This document shows positions 1 to 12,559 of a stretch of DNA of 64,000 nt, one piece after another. Position 1 is the stretch's first letter; every line of letters starts with the position of its first letter. This DNA comes from Piliocolobus tephrosceles (taxonomy: Eukaryota > Chordata > Mammalia > Primates > Cercopithecidae). The translations under genes and the position numbers were made by a program. The stretch is taken from NCBI RefSeq assembly GCF_002776525.5, contig NC_045434.1, positions 111,401,393 to 111,465,392 on the forward strand, written 5' to 3'. Below the pieces are notes generated by a model. It had not been told where the DNA came from and made no database searches. It saw only the letters and a program-made list of their open reading frames with translations.

Positions 1-129
1 AAGTGAGGTTCAGAAGTCAGGGAGCCCATTCGAACCAAACTGCCCAGCTCCTCTCTGCAGCGCGTGGTTGGGGGGCGGGAGAGAGTGCCCCAATCTGGGA
101 CCCACATAGGCACACTTCAAAGAGGTCAT

Positions 130-235
130 CCAGTGAGGTGGCCACCCTTGGCCTCAGTTTCCTCATCTGTAAAACACCAGGTTGGGTCAGGTCATCTCTG
201 AGGTCCCTCCCACCTAGATTGCAATTCTACATTGT
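130..235 (+). repeat. MIR fragment
   Basis: It carries the typical MIR word CCTCAGTTTCCTCATCTGTAAAA at 151-174 followed by the diverged downstream core. Ends are approximate. Confidence 0.65.
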
Positions 236-384
236 CCTCTCCCGTCCTGACTGTGATTCACCATTTCCAGCAGAGGGAGCCCGCACCTCTCCGCAGCCAG
301 CCAGGAACCGGTGCCACTGGTGTGGCCAAGGATCTGGAAGCCTTAATAAACATCTATGTGCTGGGCACGTGACATGCTTACTCA

Positions 385-485
385 CGTGTTCCATAAATAG
401 AGGCCATGGTTGTCTCCATCTCATAGATGAAGAAACTGAGGTTCCAAGAGTTTAATTTGAACCCAGGGGGCTCTGGCTCTGATGG
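385..485 (-). repeat. MIR fragment, antisense
   Basis: The antisense MIR word 'agatgaagaaactgaggt' is visible at 425-442, followed by 'tttgaacccaggg', as in MIR read backwards. Ends are approximate. Confidence 0.6.
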
Positions 486-1794
486 TGCTCTGGGCGGCTC
501 CAGGAGGGTGTGATACCATCTCTAAATATCTGAAGGGCTTACCATCAGAGAAGGGCACATTGCAGGGACGCTCCAGGAATGCAGGTCTGCGATTGGCCTA
601 AGGAAGAATGTTCTAATGGTCAGAGCTGGCCAGTTGAGACAGGGCCTGCCTTGGCTGGCTGTGAGCACCCTGTCTGAGGGATGGCCTCAGGGCATGGGAA
701 TTGAGGGATGGTGGGTCTCCTTTGTCCCCCTCCAGTCCAGAGGGCCACATTCTGAGAGGACGGAAGGGCCAGATGCAGTGGATGCCTGCTTTGAATCACA
801 GAGGTCACTGCCCTCCCCATGGTCTCCCAGCTGCCTTGGGGCTAGAGAGGCCCAGCATTTTCTCTGAGGGCCTCTGGATCTCAGATCACTGGCGGAGGGG
901 CAGTCCCCTACCCACTGTTCCACAGTTGCCTACTTCCACTGGGGACAGTTCTGGAATTCTGGGCAGGCCTCTCAGGGCAAGATCTTTGGTGGCCTATGTT
1001 CTTCACAGGGCGGGACCCCTTCAGCCTGATGGGAAGGTCAGCAGAGTCACAGGCCAAGCTCACCAGCTCCTTCTGGGAGCCCTTTGGGCTGTCTGCATAG
1101 GCCTCTATATGGACACATATTCCTGGCACAGAATCCACTGCGGGGCAGAGTGGGGGAGGCCAGGGCTCCTGGCTCCAGCTGCTGCCCACTTTCAGAAGGA
1201 GCACTGTAGAGCAAGAGTCTCTGGAGTGACACTGCCTGGCTGTGACACCGCACACCCCTGGGGCACCTAGGAGGCTGGGTGGGGAGAACAGGGGCAGCTG
1301 CAGGGATGACTTCTCAGGTTCAAGTTGGTTGGGCGGCAGCCTGGCACTGGTCACTTCTGGGTGACACTTAAGGCAGGACATTACCAACTGGAAGGGGGTA
1401 GAGCACGGGTTCCTATTAGAACCACTGGGAGATTATAAAAATTTAGATTCTGGAGCTCCTTCCTGGAACTCCGAAATCAGACTCTCCACGGATCGAGTCT
1501 AGAACTTTGCATTTTCAACCAGGCTTCCCAGGCAGTCCCATGGAGCCAGGCATTTGAGAAACTACTCTAGAGAGATGAAGATGCAGCGAGTCTGGGCAGC
1601 CTGCTATCCAGGGTGGCAGAAGAGCCGGGGAAAGCCTGCCTGGGGAAGAGGTGCCTCAGAGCGATCAGATCTATTCTGGGCAGCCTCACAGGGACGGCTG
1701 GCAGCAGAGGAAGGCTTTACAGGGAGGTCGACTTTCAGGAGCCTGTTTATGGAGCCCGTCCCCTGATCCAGACGTGTGACCAAGTTGTCTTATG

Positions 1795-1920
1795 TAAACT
1801 ATGCAGTCATCATCAGCCCTTTTGACAAATGATGAACCCGAAGTTCAGAGAACTCAGGTTCCAAGGCCACATGGCTAAGAGCCAGAGATAGGATTCACAC
1901 CCTGTGTTCCTGACGCTGAG
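1795..1920 (-). repeat. MIR-like fragment, antisense
   Basis: Words such as 'acaaatgatgaacccgaagttcagag' and 'aaggccacatggctaagagccagagatagga' are typical of antisense MIR. The copy is diverged and its ends are approximate. Confidence 0.5.
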
Positions 1921-2127
1921 CCGCTTCCTCTGCGTGATGGAGAGCGCTCTCCATGGCCTGCATTGCTGGGGAGGTGGTGAGCTTCTGGTCCCTAGCAGGG
2001 TTCCTCGACAGCTGAATCATGCAGAGGGAGTCTTGCTTTGTGCTGACCTGGGAATATGTGTGGGGTGTGGTGCCAAGAAACCAAGGAGGAGCTCCCAGAC
2101 TCCTCCATGCTGGCTTTGTGCACACGC

Positions 2128-2176
2128 CTACACACACAAACGCACACACACACACTCACGCACACACACAGGCAGA
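2128..2176. repeat. CA-rich microsatellite
   Basis: An imperfect (CA)n tract interrupted by AAACG, CTCACG and similar words. It is a candidate polymorphic marker. Confidence 0.8.
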
Positions 2177-2659
2177 TGCACACCTCCTCGAAGCTCAGGA
2201 AGGCTAGGAAAACTCAGTACCAACCGGGATGAGGCCTGGCTCTGGCCTGAGACCTAGGAATTCCTCAGGGACATAGCCCAGAGACTCTGGGACCACAAAG
2301 AGGCCACACATCAGACAGAGGGGAGCTGAGCCCTCCTACTGGCCTTCCCAGTCCTGGGGCCACTGTTCTTACCCTTTGACAACCCCTCGGGAGCAGGACA
2401 AAGTCCCAGGGCTGCAGAAGGAGTTCCTTTCTGGGACATTTTTGTCTTGTTTTCTTACTTGAAAAATTACCATTTATTTTGTGTGGGGTGACGTGGGAAT
2501 GGAGATGCACTGATTACAAAAATAGCATAACATGTTCTTTGGGGAAGAGTTGGAAAATATAGAAAAGCACAAAGAAAGTAAAACCACAAAGAAGTCCCCT
2601 CATCCCAACACAGACACACGACTAAAGATAACGAATATTCTTTCTGCTCGTGTCTCTTC

Positions 2660-2870
2660 TTCAAGACAGGCGGCTTGGGTGCAAACCACAGGCCTGCTAT
2701 TTTCTGGCTGTGTGATCCGGGACAAGTTACTTATCCTCTCTGTGCATCTATGTGCCTCAGTTTCTTCCTATGTAAACTGGAGGTGAAAATAACAGTGCCT
2801 ATCTCAAAGGACGGTTGTGAGCATTTGATAGAAAGACTTAGATGGGTGTCTGTCATCGAGCAACTGCTGG
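2660..2870 (+). repeat. MIR, nearly full length
   Basis: In order it shows 'gggtgcaaaccacaggcctgc', 'ctgtgtgatccgggacaagttactta', 'ctcagtttcttcctatgtaaa' and 'gaggtgaaaataacagtgcctatctca'. This is the usual MIR core order in the + orientation. Confidence 0.75.
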
Positions 2871-4639
2871 ATAAATATTTATATTTACAAGGTTAACATT
2901 TTCTGTTCAGATTTTCATTACAACTTTTCTTAACAAAATTGAGTATTACCAACTTGTAAGAAGCTTGTTTCACCATATACTACATCATGAACGTTTCTAT
3001 GTTTGGGTATTTACATAATTGCAATGTTTCCTGTTTAGATGTCTATGATTACAGGTTTCATTTAGATTCTTCTGTTTCATTTTATATGATTTCAATTTCC
3101 CTATTTGTTTGTGTGTTTGCTTGTTTCACAAAACTAAGATCTACATTTTGTAACTTGTCTTTTTCATCTACCGCTAATGGGGAGCTTTTCCACATCACTG
3201 AACATCCCTTCACCACATGGATCTGAATGGCCGCACTGTTGGTCTTGGGAAGTGGTTTAAAGTGGGGGCAGGAGCAGAAGTGTCTGAGGGAGCGGGCAGC
3301 GTTGGTCAGGCCCTCTCCCCTCCATACCCATGGCTGCTGGCCAGGCCCGGCCCAGGAAGAAGACTCAGTGCCACTAGCTCCTGGAAGGGGGCCCAGGGCA
3401 TGGTCCTGCATGGTGATAGGACTGCCTTTCCCTGTCTCTCCCCACTTGCCCCACAGACTGAGCTGGGCCCAACTAAGCCCCTCCCCTGAGATCCCCAAGG
3501 GCTTACGTTTCCCAGAGGCTGCTCTTTCCTCAGCAGCCACCTCCCAGCCTGGCCCTGGGTTCCTCTCCTCCTCTCCAGCCCAGCTCTCCTGAGAAGCTTG
3601 CTCCAAATCCCAGCCCAAGGCTGGCCTCTGGTGAAGGGCTTTCCAGATGTCCTTGAGGTCCCTTCCTCCAGGGCTGTCAGGGCAGTGGGGCCAGGGTAAT
3701 CCAGGCTCCTGGGACTGCCTACCTGGATAGGATGGGATGCAGAAGAGAGGGAAAGAAGGAGGGGGCGTGTGTAGGAGTCACCAAGGGGATCCAGGGCTGG
3801 GGAGGTGCAGAACCAAGGCCCAGAATCGGGAACCGAGAGACATCTGGACCGACACCAGCTGCCAGGGCAATGAGGAAAAGGCAGGAGAATTCAGAGCCCT
3901 GAGCACTGGCTTCAGGTTTGGGGTTTAAACAAACGGAGGCACCCAGGAGAGCTAGGAAAATGGGGGCGGGTCTGAGATCCCAACCCCAGTCCGTCCCCAG
4001 ACAGAGCAGCTTCCAGAAGCACGTGAGGCCTGGCCTTCTTTCCTGCAAACTCAAGCCACTGGGCCTCTTGTAATTGTGGGGCTACAAATCACCTACCTGC
4101 CTTCAAATCACCCACTCGCACTTCGTCTGCCTTTATCGGGCAGGGCAGGCAGGTGGACTGGTGGCCAGCATGGCAGAGTCTAGCCCAGGCCTACCAGAGG
4201 CTCCAGAGACAAGCCCACCTTCTCCCCTGCCCTCCCACAGAGACTGCCCTCCTGCCATGCACCCAGGATCTCTGTTGTCTCATCTGTCTCTGCAGTAGCG
4301 TGTTGTTCCCACTAGCCATTATGCCAAGATGTCTTCCATCCTGAACACATCTGAACAAGTTTCTGGTATCTCATCCCTGGCCCACCATCCCATCCCCAGC
4401 AAAGCCTCCCATACCCTCTGTCTACACTCGGCAACTCACTCACAGCCCACCTCCTCGCCCTCACACTCTTCAGCCGTCCCCAACTGGCTCCAGCCCCTAC
4501 CACAAACACACAGATGGTAGCCATACCTCCATCTCCCAGCAGCACCTGGCCCAGATGTCCACCGCTCCTTCCTGAAACACTCTCTTTTCCCGGGTCTCCT
4601 TGCTGCTCACTGGCAGCCCCTTGGTCTCCCCTCGTCCTT

Positions 4640-5720
4640 CCCAATCTCTTAATGTTGGAGCACCTAGGTTGAGTCATGAGCCCACTTCTCTTTATCTATA
4701 CACTTTTGCCCATGTGGTCTCGTGAGTCTTAGGTCTCTGAATGTTATTCATGTATTTACAGCTGCCAAGTATCTACTGTTTTCTACACTGCAAACATTCC
4801 CCACATCATTGAATCATCTTTCTCCACATGCTTCTGAATGCCTGCAGGTGGTCATCCCGCTCTGCTGAGCTTCTGACTCACACCTGCCCTTGCCTTCCTG
4901 CTACTTCCACCCAGAGGCCCAAAACGCCTCTCAAACTAAGGCCATGCAGAATGGAACAGAAACTCCTCATCTCCCCTCACCTCCCAATCCCTTTCGTCTT
5001 CGGTTTCTCCATCTCACCAGATGTCACCATAACCCACCCAGTTGTCCAAGCCAAAAACCTGGGTCCTAATAGGTCCTCTTTCCCCTCTCAACCCCCATTC
5101 TAATCCATAGCATGTCCCGTCCGTTCCACCTGCAACCGAAGTCTCCATCTTCATGGCCCTGCTGTGTCCAGGCCCCACCACCCTCCCTGCAGCAGCTGCC
5201 TGTGGTCTCCCTGAGTCTGTCCCCACTCCCACCACAGCCCATTCTCCCCACTCCAGCCAGAGTTGTGACTAGAACACAAATCCAATCATGCCACTCCTCT
5301 GCTTAAAACCCCTCCGTGTCTTCTAACTGCCCTTGGAATAAAAGCCAGGCTCCTGGCCATGGTCTACAGAGCCCTGTGTGCTCTGGCCCTGTCCACCCCA
5401 TCTCGCTCACCTCTCCGCCAGCTCGTTCCTTCCCAGCTGCAAGCCCTCTACATAGATGGTCCCTCTCCCAGGCTCCTTCCCATCCCTGGCTCAGCTTGAA
5501 GCACCCCTCCTCAGAGAAGCTTTCTTCGACATCATGCTTCCAAAACACCCTCCCACCCCCATGCCGTCGTCCACTTCACTCTCTTTATTTCTCTTGTGTC
5601 ACTTGTCAGGACCCTGATTATCTTCAGATGCATTTGTTTCTTCTACCTGGGCACATTAGCTCCAGAGGGAGGGACAGCATCTCTCTTGTTTATTTCTCCA
5701 TCTGGCTCATAGAAGCCACT
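4640..5720 (+). repeat. L2-like LINE relic
   Basis: Phrases typical of the L2 3' region appear, for example 'cactcctctgcttaaaacc' and 'aataaaagccaggctcctggcc' at about 5290-5365, then 'tgtgctctggccctgtccacc'. It is very diverged, and the upstream half is assigned less confidently. Confidence 0.5.
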
Positions 5721-6469
5721 TACCCAATGCCAGGGCTGGGGAAAGCAGGGGCAGGGATGGGGGCTGTCTCTGTGATTCCCCAGCAGCCCCAGGGCCAGGT
5801 GTCAGTCCCTGGACAGGACCATCATGACTCAGGGAATGCAAGGACTGGCCCTTAAAGGACACACAGGAGTTCAGTCAAGGGGTGAAGTGGGCAAGGAATT
5901 GCAGGCAGAGGGATTGCAGTCCTACTGGATGAAGCAGCCTGGGGAGAAGATGGGTTGTCAATCAGCCCGATTGACATTGAGGCTGCGCCTCATCCATGCA
6001 GTCCACCAGCAAGAGGTTCTGGCTGGAGCCTGCTCTGGGCTCTGGTTCTGAGGTTGAGGCAGCACCCATTCACCTCTGAATACCAGAGTCCTGCCCTACC
6101 TCCTGCATGGTCATCCATGAACATGGAGCTCTTTTCCCCAGAGCCCTCCAGAGTTTCCCAGCTCTGACCAGGGCCTGCTCTGGAGCTTCCAAGGAACCCA
6201 CCCTGCTTCCTGGCCCAGGCTAGGGTGGTGGGAGGGGTTCCTTGGCCCCTTAGCCTAAAGCCTGTGCACCTGTGTCCATCCGGCACCCCACCCCACAGAA
6301 GCCTTTCTCTATATGTTGAGAACCAGCAAGCAGCAGGGTCTTCCAGAAGACAGAAGACCCAGCAGCCTTCTTGTTGCATCTCCATGCAAAACCATTCAAT
6401 GGCTCTACTCACCACCAGGTGATGAGGGCATACATACGCTGTCATCTGCCACCACCTCCCTTCTACACA

Positions 6470-6512
6470 CACATGTACATGCACACACACACATGCGTAC
6501 ACACAGTTTACG
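6470..6512. repeat. CA-rich microsatellite
   Basis: An imperfect run of CACA and TGCA words, including GTACATG interruptions. Confidence 0.7.
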
Positions 6513-6772
6513 CCATACCCATCTTCTCCCCAGGCCGCTTCATCCAGTAGGACTGCAATCCCTCTGCCTGCAATTCCCAGCCCACTTCACCTCTTGGCTG
6601 AACTCCTGTGTGTCCTTGAAGGGCCAGCCCTTGCATTCCCTCATCTGAGAAGTCCTCCCCGACACCCCCAAGCCGAGTAGGGTTCTTTATGCCTGCATAC
6701 TACAGTGCATTTGTTTACAAGGCTTTCTCTCCTCTAGACAGTGGCAGAAAACAATCTGGGTCCTCAGGGACC

Positions 6773-7774
6773 TGAAGGGGGCCTGCCCCTCCACACCTGT
6801 GGGTATTTCTCATCAGGTGGGATGAGAGACTGAGAAAAGAAATAAGACACAGAGACAAAGTATAGAGAAAGAACAGCAGGCCCAGGGAACCGGCACATTC
6901 AGCATGTGAGGACCTGCACTGGTGGTGGTCTCCAAGTTTCCTCAATATTTATTGATTACTATTTTCACTATCTCGGCAAGGGGAGCGCGGCAGGAGAGCA
7001 GAATGAACAGGGTGATAGTAGGGAGAAGGTCAGCAGGAAAACATGTGAGTAAAGGAATCTGTGTCACAAATAAGTTCAAGGGAAGGTACTGTGCCCAGAT
7101 GTTCACGTAGGCTAGATTTATGTTTCTCTTTACCCAAACATCTAAGTGAAGCAAAGAGTAACCGAGCAGTATTGCTGCCAGCATATCTCACCTCCAGCCA
7201 CAGGGCGGTTTTCTCCTATCTCAGAATAGAACGACTTCAGCTTTACACCGAGACATTCTGTTCCCAGGGGCCTGCGGGAAACAGAGACCTTCCTCTTATC
7301 TCAACTGCAAAGAGGCCTTCCTCTTTTACTAATCCTCCTCAGCACAGACCCTTTATGGGTGTCGGGCTGGGGGACGGTCAGGTCTTTCCCTTCCCACGAG
7401 GCCATATCTCAGGCTGTCTCAGAGGGGGAAACCTTGGACAATACCCAGGCTTTCTTGGGCAGAGGTCTCTGCAGCTTTCCACAGAGCATTGTGTCCCTGG
7501 TTAATAGAGAATGGAGAATGGCGATGACTTTCACCAGGCATACTGTCTGCAGACATATTGTTAACAAGGCACATCCTGCACAGCCCTAAATCCCTTAAAC
7601 CTTGATTCAATACAGCACATGTTTCTGTGAGCACAGGGTTGGGGCTAAATTTACAGATTAATAACATCTCAAAACAGAACAATTTTTCTTTGTACAGATC
7701 AAAATGGAGTTTCTTTTGTCTTCCTTTTCTACATAGACACAGTAACAGTCTGATGTCTCTTTCTTTTCCCCACA
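6773..7774 (-). mobile_element. Solo LTR5 (HML-2 / HERV-K type), antisense
   Basis: Read on the minus strand, the element begins TGTGGGGAAAAGAAAGAGAC and ends ...CCTCCCCAGG-type sequence before the target site; on + it starts TGAAGGGG and ends CCCCACA. Length is 1002 bp, close to the usual LTR5 length (about 970 bp). Internal words match LTR5: 'gacacagagacaaagtatagagaaa', the antisense poly(A) signal at 6948-6953, and 'gggtgtcgggctgggggacgg'. It is flanked by GGGACC (6767-6772) and GGGACT (7775-7780), a 6-bp duplication with one mismatch, as expected for HERV-K integration. No internal retroviral sequence remains, so this is a recombined solo LTR. It lies within an L2-like relic upstream of EPS8L3. 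Confidence 0.93.
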
Positions 7775-7780
7775 GGGACT

Positions 7781-10385
7781 CTAGTCTCATGGGGGTATCC
7801 CCTTCAATGTGATACATGCAGTAACAGAGGGACACATGTACAAGGCATCTGGAAGCCACGGGCCAGCTCCACCAGCCCTGGGCAGTGGGAAGGCTTCTGA
7901 AGGAGGCTTACCGGAGACATAAAGGCATAGTGTTTCCCCCAGGGCATTCCAGACACAGAACAGTGGCTAGCCAGGTACCAGGGCGTGACTCTTCAAGGAA
8001 TTACAAGGCATGCCCCAAGCTGAGTATAAAGTACAAGGGGCAGGGAGTTGGGGGGAAGATAAGGCCAGACTCAGAAGCAGGAGACTTGAGTTCATCAAGG
8101 ACTTCAAGTACCCTGAGAAGGAGTTTAGGTTTTGTCCTGTGAGCAGTGGGAAGTCAGTGAGGGGTTTTAGGCAGAGGAGTGGACAATCAAATCTCCAGTT
8201 AAGAAAGCTTCCCTACCAGCAACCGGGAAGGATCAATGAGAACAAGAGTGAGGTGAGGGTGTGGGTGAGGAGACTGCCACAGAGTCAAAGACAGAAGGTG
8301 TGATGGGGTCTGAGGAAGACAGTCGCAGTGAGGTGGAGAGGAGGGGGGACCCTTAGGGCTTGCCACAGAGCTGGGACCGCTAGGAAGGGTAGTCCATCGG
8401 GTGTGAGGATTGAGGGAGGACTCAGGGAGGACTCCAGCTCCCTGCTGGAACACATGGTTGGTGGCTGGTGCCTTCCCTGAGATGGGAGCACGAGAGGGGA
8501 GATTGTTTGCTGAGAAATAATGAACTCAGCTTGAATTCCAAGGTGTCTGTAAGCCCTCCAGAGGGATCCTAGCACCTCTCACAGTGCCTAGCAGGCAGAA
8601 AGCCCTCAATTCTACAGGAAGCTGTGGAACGAATGAACGAATGTGGTCCCACAGCCTTTTAACCCCACAATTTCAAGGATATGCGCTTCGAGTCCTGCTT
8701 CCTGGCGCCTCAGCTGGAACTCCTTTGCAGAAGAACTGCTGTGGCACCCAGAGCTTTGTGCAGAAGCTTTAGTTATGGCCCCAAGTCCCCAGGTATGGGA
8801 AGCTTGGCCTCTCCCTCTTCCCTGAGGGGGCTCCACAGAAGCAGAAGTCCCCAATACCTGGCCCCAGGCCTCAGACCCACCCAGGCCACAAAGGGTTTCT
8901 GTCTGAGGAGACCCACACTGCTCCCAGGGGCATCCCTAAAGGGCACTGCAGACAGCGAGGTGCTGCAAATGCCACTCATTGTTTTTCTGCCCCTGCCCAT
9001 CCTGTCCCAGGGCCCCCATGGGAGTCCCTGCTGTGCTCACACTGACTTGAGGAGGGGCCTGTGGGAAGGACGGGCCTGGCCTGAGCTGGGCAGAAATGAG
9101 GTGTTGCCTGAACCCCAAGCTAGGGCTGGGGTGAAATATGACTGTGGCCTTCATGGAGCTGGGGGAGGCAACGGGGGTACAGGCTGTGGTATCCCAAAAG
9201 AAAGTGAAGGGCCACGAGATGGAGACCCAGGGAACAGAACCCCAGGACTGCTTCCCATGGGGCCATGGCTGGGCGCTGGCCTCACAGGTACCTGATCCCT
9301 GGGCCCCAGCAGCTGGCTACCCGCTGGACTCTCCCAGGGACACACACAGCCCAGGCAGGGAAGGCATCTCCCTAGGAACTGACCCGTGGACTCCAGGCCA
9401 TCCAGGGCAGCGTTGGTTGGGTGGTGATGGGAGAGAAGGCTGAGATCTCCTGGGATAGTTCCAAGGAAGCTAAAGATGGGAGTGCTCCAGCCCTCAGACT
9501 CCACAGCACACTCCATCACAGGGCCCAGCACTGGGGCCCTGCGCTCTGCTCACAACGGTCCGAGGCTCACCGACACTCCCCTGCCCCCGCCTCCCCTCCT
9601 GCCCTGCTCCCTGGTTTCTGTTTACATCTGACCTCACTGGTTAGACTGAGTTCCCAGAGGGCGTGGGAGCCTGGCCCACCCTGGGTGCCAAAAAAGAGTT
9701 TTCAATACCATGAAGTGCGGGAAGTGGGCAGGTTCATGACTAGAGATAGACGCAGGTCTCCGTTTCCCAACTTTGCTGAAGCCGGCCAGGCATCCACCAG
9801 GGGTCTGGGCACAAGATGGGGTAGAGAAGGAAAGAGAGTAGAAGAGCAAGAACGGGCTGGTACAGGGGTTCCTGCTGGAAGGGACAGCAGTAGGGACAGA
9901 ATGAGGACCCTGCCGGAGGGAATCTCAGCCCTCCATGTAATGCCCCACGTGGCTCTGCGCCCCAGTTCCCATCTTCTCTGAAAAGATCCATGTCTTGCTC
10001 ACAGGCACCACCCAGGCACACAGGATCACACACCTATGGGTGCCACCCACGCACAGGCACAGCACACACACCAGCCCACAGCTTCCCCCAAGCCTGGAGT
10101 CCCCCTCCCGCCAGCCTGTGCCCTCACCACAGAACCCAGACTCTGGGCCATGCATGCTCTCTCCTTCTGGTCCCAGGCCCGTGCCTGATGCTGACCTGTT
10201 CCCCAGAGTAGGCACCCAAAAGGCAGAGGGAAGAGGGGGCCACACCCCAAGGCTAGAAGTGGGGAAACAGGGAAGCAGTAGCCTCTAGCTAAGCTGGGGA
10301 CATCTGTCAGCACAGACACTGCCGCAGGTCCAGGTTGATGTTGAGTGGTTAGTGGCCAGGAGGCCTCCCTATCCCGCCAGAGTCC
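7781..10385. other. Intergenic between the solo LTR5 and EPS8L3 exon 1
   Basis: I find no recognised gene and no clear young transposon. The sequence is moderately GC-rich, with A/C-rich microsatellite-like text at about 10015-10080. Any proximal EPS8L3 regulatory elements should lie here, but no site can be assigned from sequence alone. Confidence 0.5.
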
Positions 10386-10546
10386 AAAGAACACAGGCGT
10401 GGCTGCCTCTGTAACCTCATCAAAGGCAGGCTCTGCCTGTGGCCACTAGCAGAGAAGCCGCTGTCCTTCTGCCACCAGCACCGGACCACCTGCTCCAAGA
10501 CCAGCCCCCTAGGAGGACCAGGCACCTGGTCTTTACTGGCACCCAG
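10386..10546 (+). other. EPS8L3: Putative EPS8L3 5'-UTR exon 1
   Basis: The first coding exon begins only a few bases after an acceptor (cctcag / cag at 12544-12552), so the mRNA needs an upstream non-coding exon. The best donor I see is CACCCAG|GTAAGA at 10546/10547, about 2 kb upstream, at the end of a GC-rich stretch with no long frame. The 5' boundary given here is a guess and no TATA box is evident. RNA or cap-site data would be needed to place the start. Confidence 0.35.
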
Positions 10547-11544
10547 GTAAGAGCCTGGCCCCCAGGGAAGATCGGGGCCCAGCCCAGTCACAGGGGATCC
10601 CAGGGCAGGTGGGGGCAACTTAGTGGCTTCCCAGGCCAGGTCTCCAGCCTGTTCCCAGCTGCAGCCCAGGGGATCAAGCCCGAGGAGGGGCTTGGGACTC
10701 AGCACCTGGTTGGTGGGCTGGAAAGCAGAGCAAGGTCCAGGTTCCGGAAGGACCTCTGGGATGCTTGCCCCAGGGTCTGTGAGGTGATGGCCTTCCCTGC
10801 TCCAAACCCCTACATCTAGGGCTTAAAGGAGGAAACTGGGCTGTCACAGCTCCCCTACCCCTAAGGGGCAAGGCAGGCCAAGCCAGCCCCCTCTTCCCTT
10901 CCTGGGGTAGGGAATCTTTGGAGGCAGCTGTTTCCCCACCTTGACCTACCTACCCTCAGGGCCCTACAGGGCCTACCCTGGTGCTGAGGGAGTAGGGAGT
11001 GGGGCTGCCCAGGGCCAGACCTCACTTCCTCTTCTGCATGGAGAGCATGGAGAAGCAGCAAGTGTTACAATGGGGGTTGGGGGACACTGGGAAAGGGGAG
11101 CAGGCTTCTAGCCCCGCCTTACCCCTGGAGAGAAAAGGGGTCCTCTCAAACAAGGAAACCAGAGATCCAGCCGTCCCTTCCACATTCCCTTTATTGTTCA
11201 CTGGCAGTTTATTTCCTTCAACACTGAGTCATCTTATCAGATCCTATGTCGTTTTCATAACAGTCCTAATAAACAAGGGTGTGGGTTGCTCTCTTACATG
11301 TTACCCGGGGTATCCCAGTATTTCTGCACAACTGAGGTGTACCATGTAGACATGTGGATACCCACAAACTTCATTCAGATTAACACATACCCTTGACCCG
11401 CACAGACTAACCCCACTCCCAGCCGGCACACACACACCACATTTAATTCCACTCCATTTCAACATGTATGTTCTCTAGACTCCCTCCGTGACTGCGCACG
11501 GCCCAGTGGCAGAGGCATGTTTACAAACCATTAAAACATGAAGC

Positions 11545-11725
11545 TTGCAGTCAGACAGATCTGGGTTTGCTCTCTATTAAACACTCATTTGTGACCTCAG
11601 GCCTGTTACCATCTTTGAGCCTCAGAGTCCTCATATGGTAAATGGGGACAATACCAGTACATGCCTTGTGAGTTTGTTTTGAGGATTAGAGTGACTGAAG
11701 ATAAAGCTGTTAAAACAGTGCTAGG
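11545..11725 (+). repeat. MIR
   Basis: 'cagacagatctgggtttgc', 'tgagcctcagagtcctcatatggtaaatggggacaatacc' and 'ttgttttgaggattagagtg' occur in MIR order. It lies in the putative intron 1 of EPS8L3. Confidence 0.7.
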
Positions 11726-12559
11726 CACACGGCACCAAGTAAGTACAAGTGGACGGCAGTGAGGAGGAACTGATAGGATGTTGGTAAGGGGCTTGGCACC
11801 AGGCTCACAGCACCGTGGTGGCTGATATGACTATTGTTGCTGGAGAGAAATGTACAAGGTCCAGTGCAGCATTCCAGTGCAGCTGGAATTTAAAGGGTTG
11901 GGGCCAGGAGAGGACCTGGGCAGAGGATACAGAGTACAAAAAGCAAAGAGCCAGGAGGCCTGGGGAGCCACTCATGGAGGTCAGCTCACTGGCGAGTCCT
12001 GCAGTGCCATCATAAGTACACACACGCATGCATGCAGTCTTCCCAGAGGGTCTACAGCTGAAGAGCCAGCATCAGTGTCCTCTCAGTTTGCAGAACTGTA
12101 ACAGGGTTGAACAAGAGGGCCTCCTCTGGCAGAGTCAGCTACAGAACCATCTGCTCATCCAGCATCTTTCACACCCAGGCCCAAAATAGGATCTGAACAC
12201 AGGTCCTTATCCATCCAGGTTTCCTGGGCTCCTTGGCATGACCTTTATTGGCCAAACAATGGGAGGTCTGGAGCTTTCCCTGGGGCCCAGCCATGCTGTG
12301 GCCTCCCTGGCCCTCCCTTCCCTCAGCCTGGGGCCTCCGGGCCCAGCCAAGATGGAGGGCTCCGCAGTGGAGGACACTGGCTGCAGATGGCTCTGGAAAG
12401 GGCCCCTGGAGCCAGGGGCTTTGCATCTGGTCCCAGAGGCCCCCAGTCAGAGCAATAGCAACTGTCCTGCCCTGCTGTGCCTGGTTCCCCTTTCCCCAGC
12501 TCTGAAGGCTGCCTCTGGTTCACTTTGGGTTCTAGGGAGCCGTCCTCAGCAGCGTCAAC

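Larger units (their letters stand above)
1..6766. other. Intergenic, upstream of EPS8L3; no gene recognised
   Basis: No frame here resembles a known protein and none has splice-linked coding structure. The longest frames run through GC-rich, low-complexity sequence. What is visible is ancient repeats: MIR-like pieces (see separate entries), L2-like 3' sequence at about 4640-5720 and 6590-6766, and short CA-rich tracts. There is no Alu, L1 or ERV until the solo LTR at 6773. Confidence 0.7.

Noticed and set aside
701..1270. 189-codon open frame in the left intergenic region
   Set aside because: GC-rich sequence with overlapping long frames on both strands, no recognisable domain and no splice context; most likely chance.
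3082..3618. 178-codon minus-strand frame
   Set aside because: No domain, Gly/Glu/Trp-rich translation typical of GC-rich non-coding DNA; the opposite strand is equally open.
6773..7774. HERV-K frames within the LTR5
   Set aside because: An LTR only; no gag, pol or env sequence is present, so no coding feature was called.
9421..9981. 186-codon open frame upstream of EPS8L3
   Set aside because: No similarity to a known family that I can see, low-complexity Ser/Pro/Arg content and no promoter or splice signals that make a gene.
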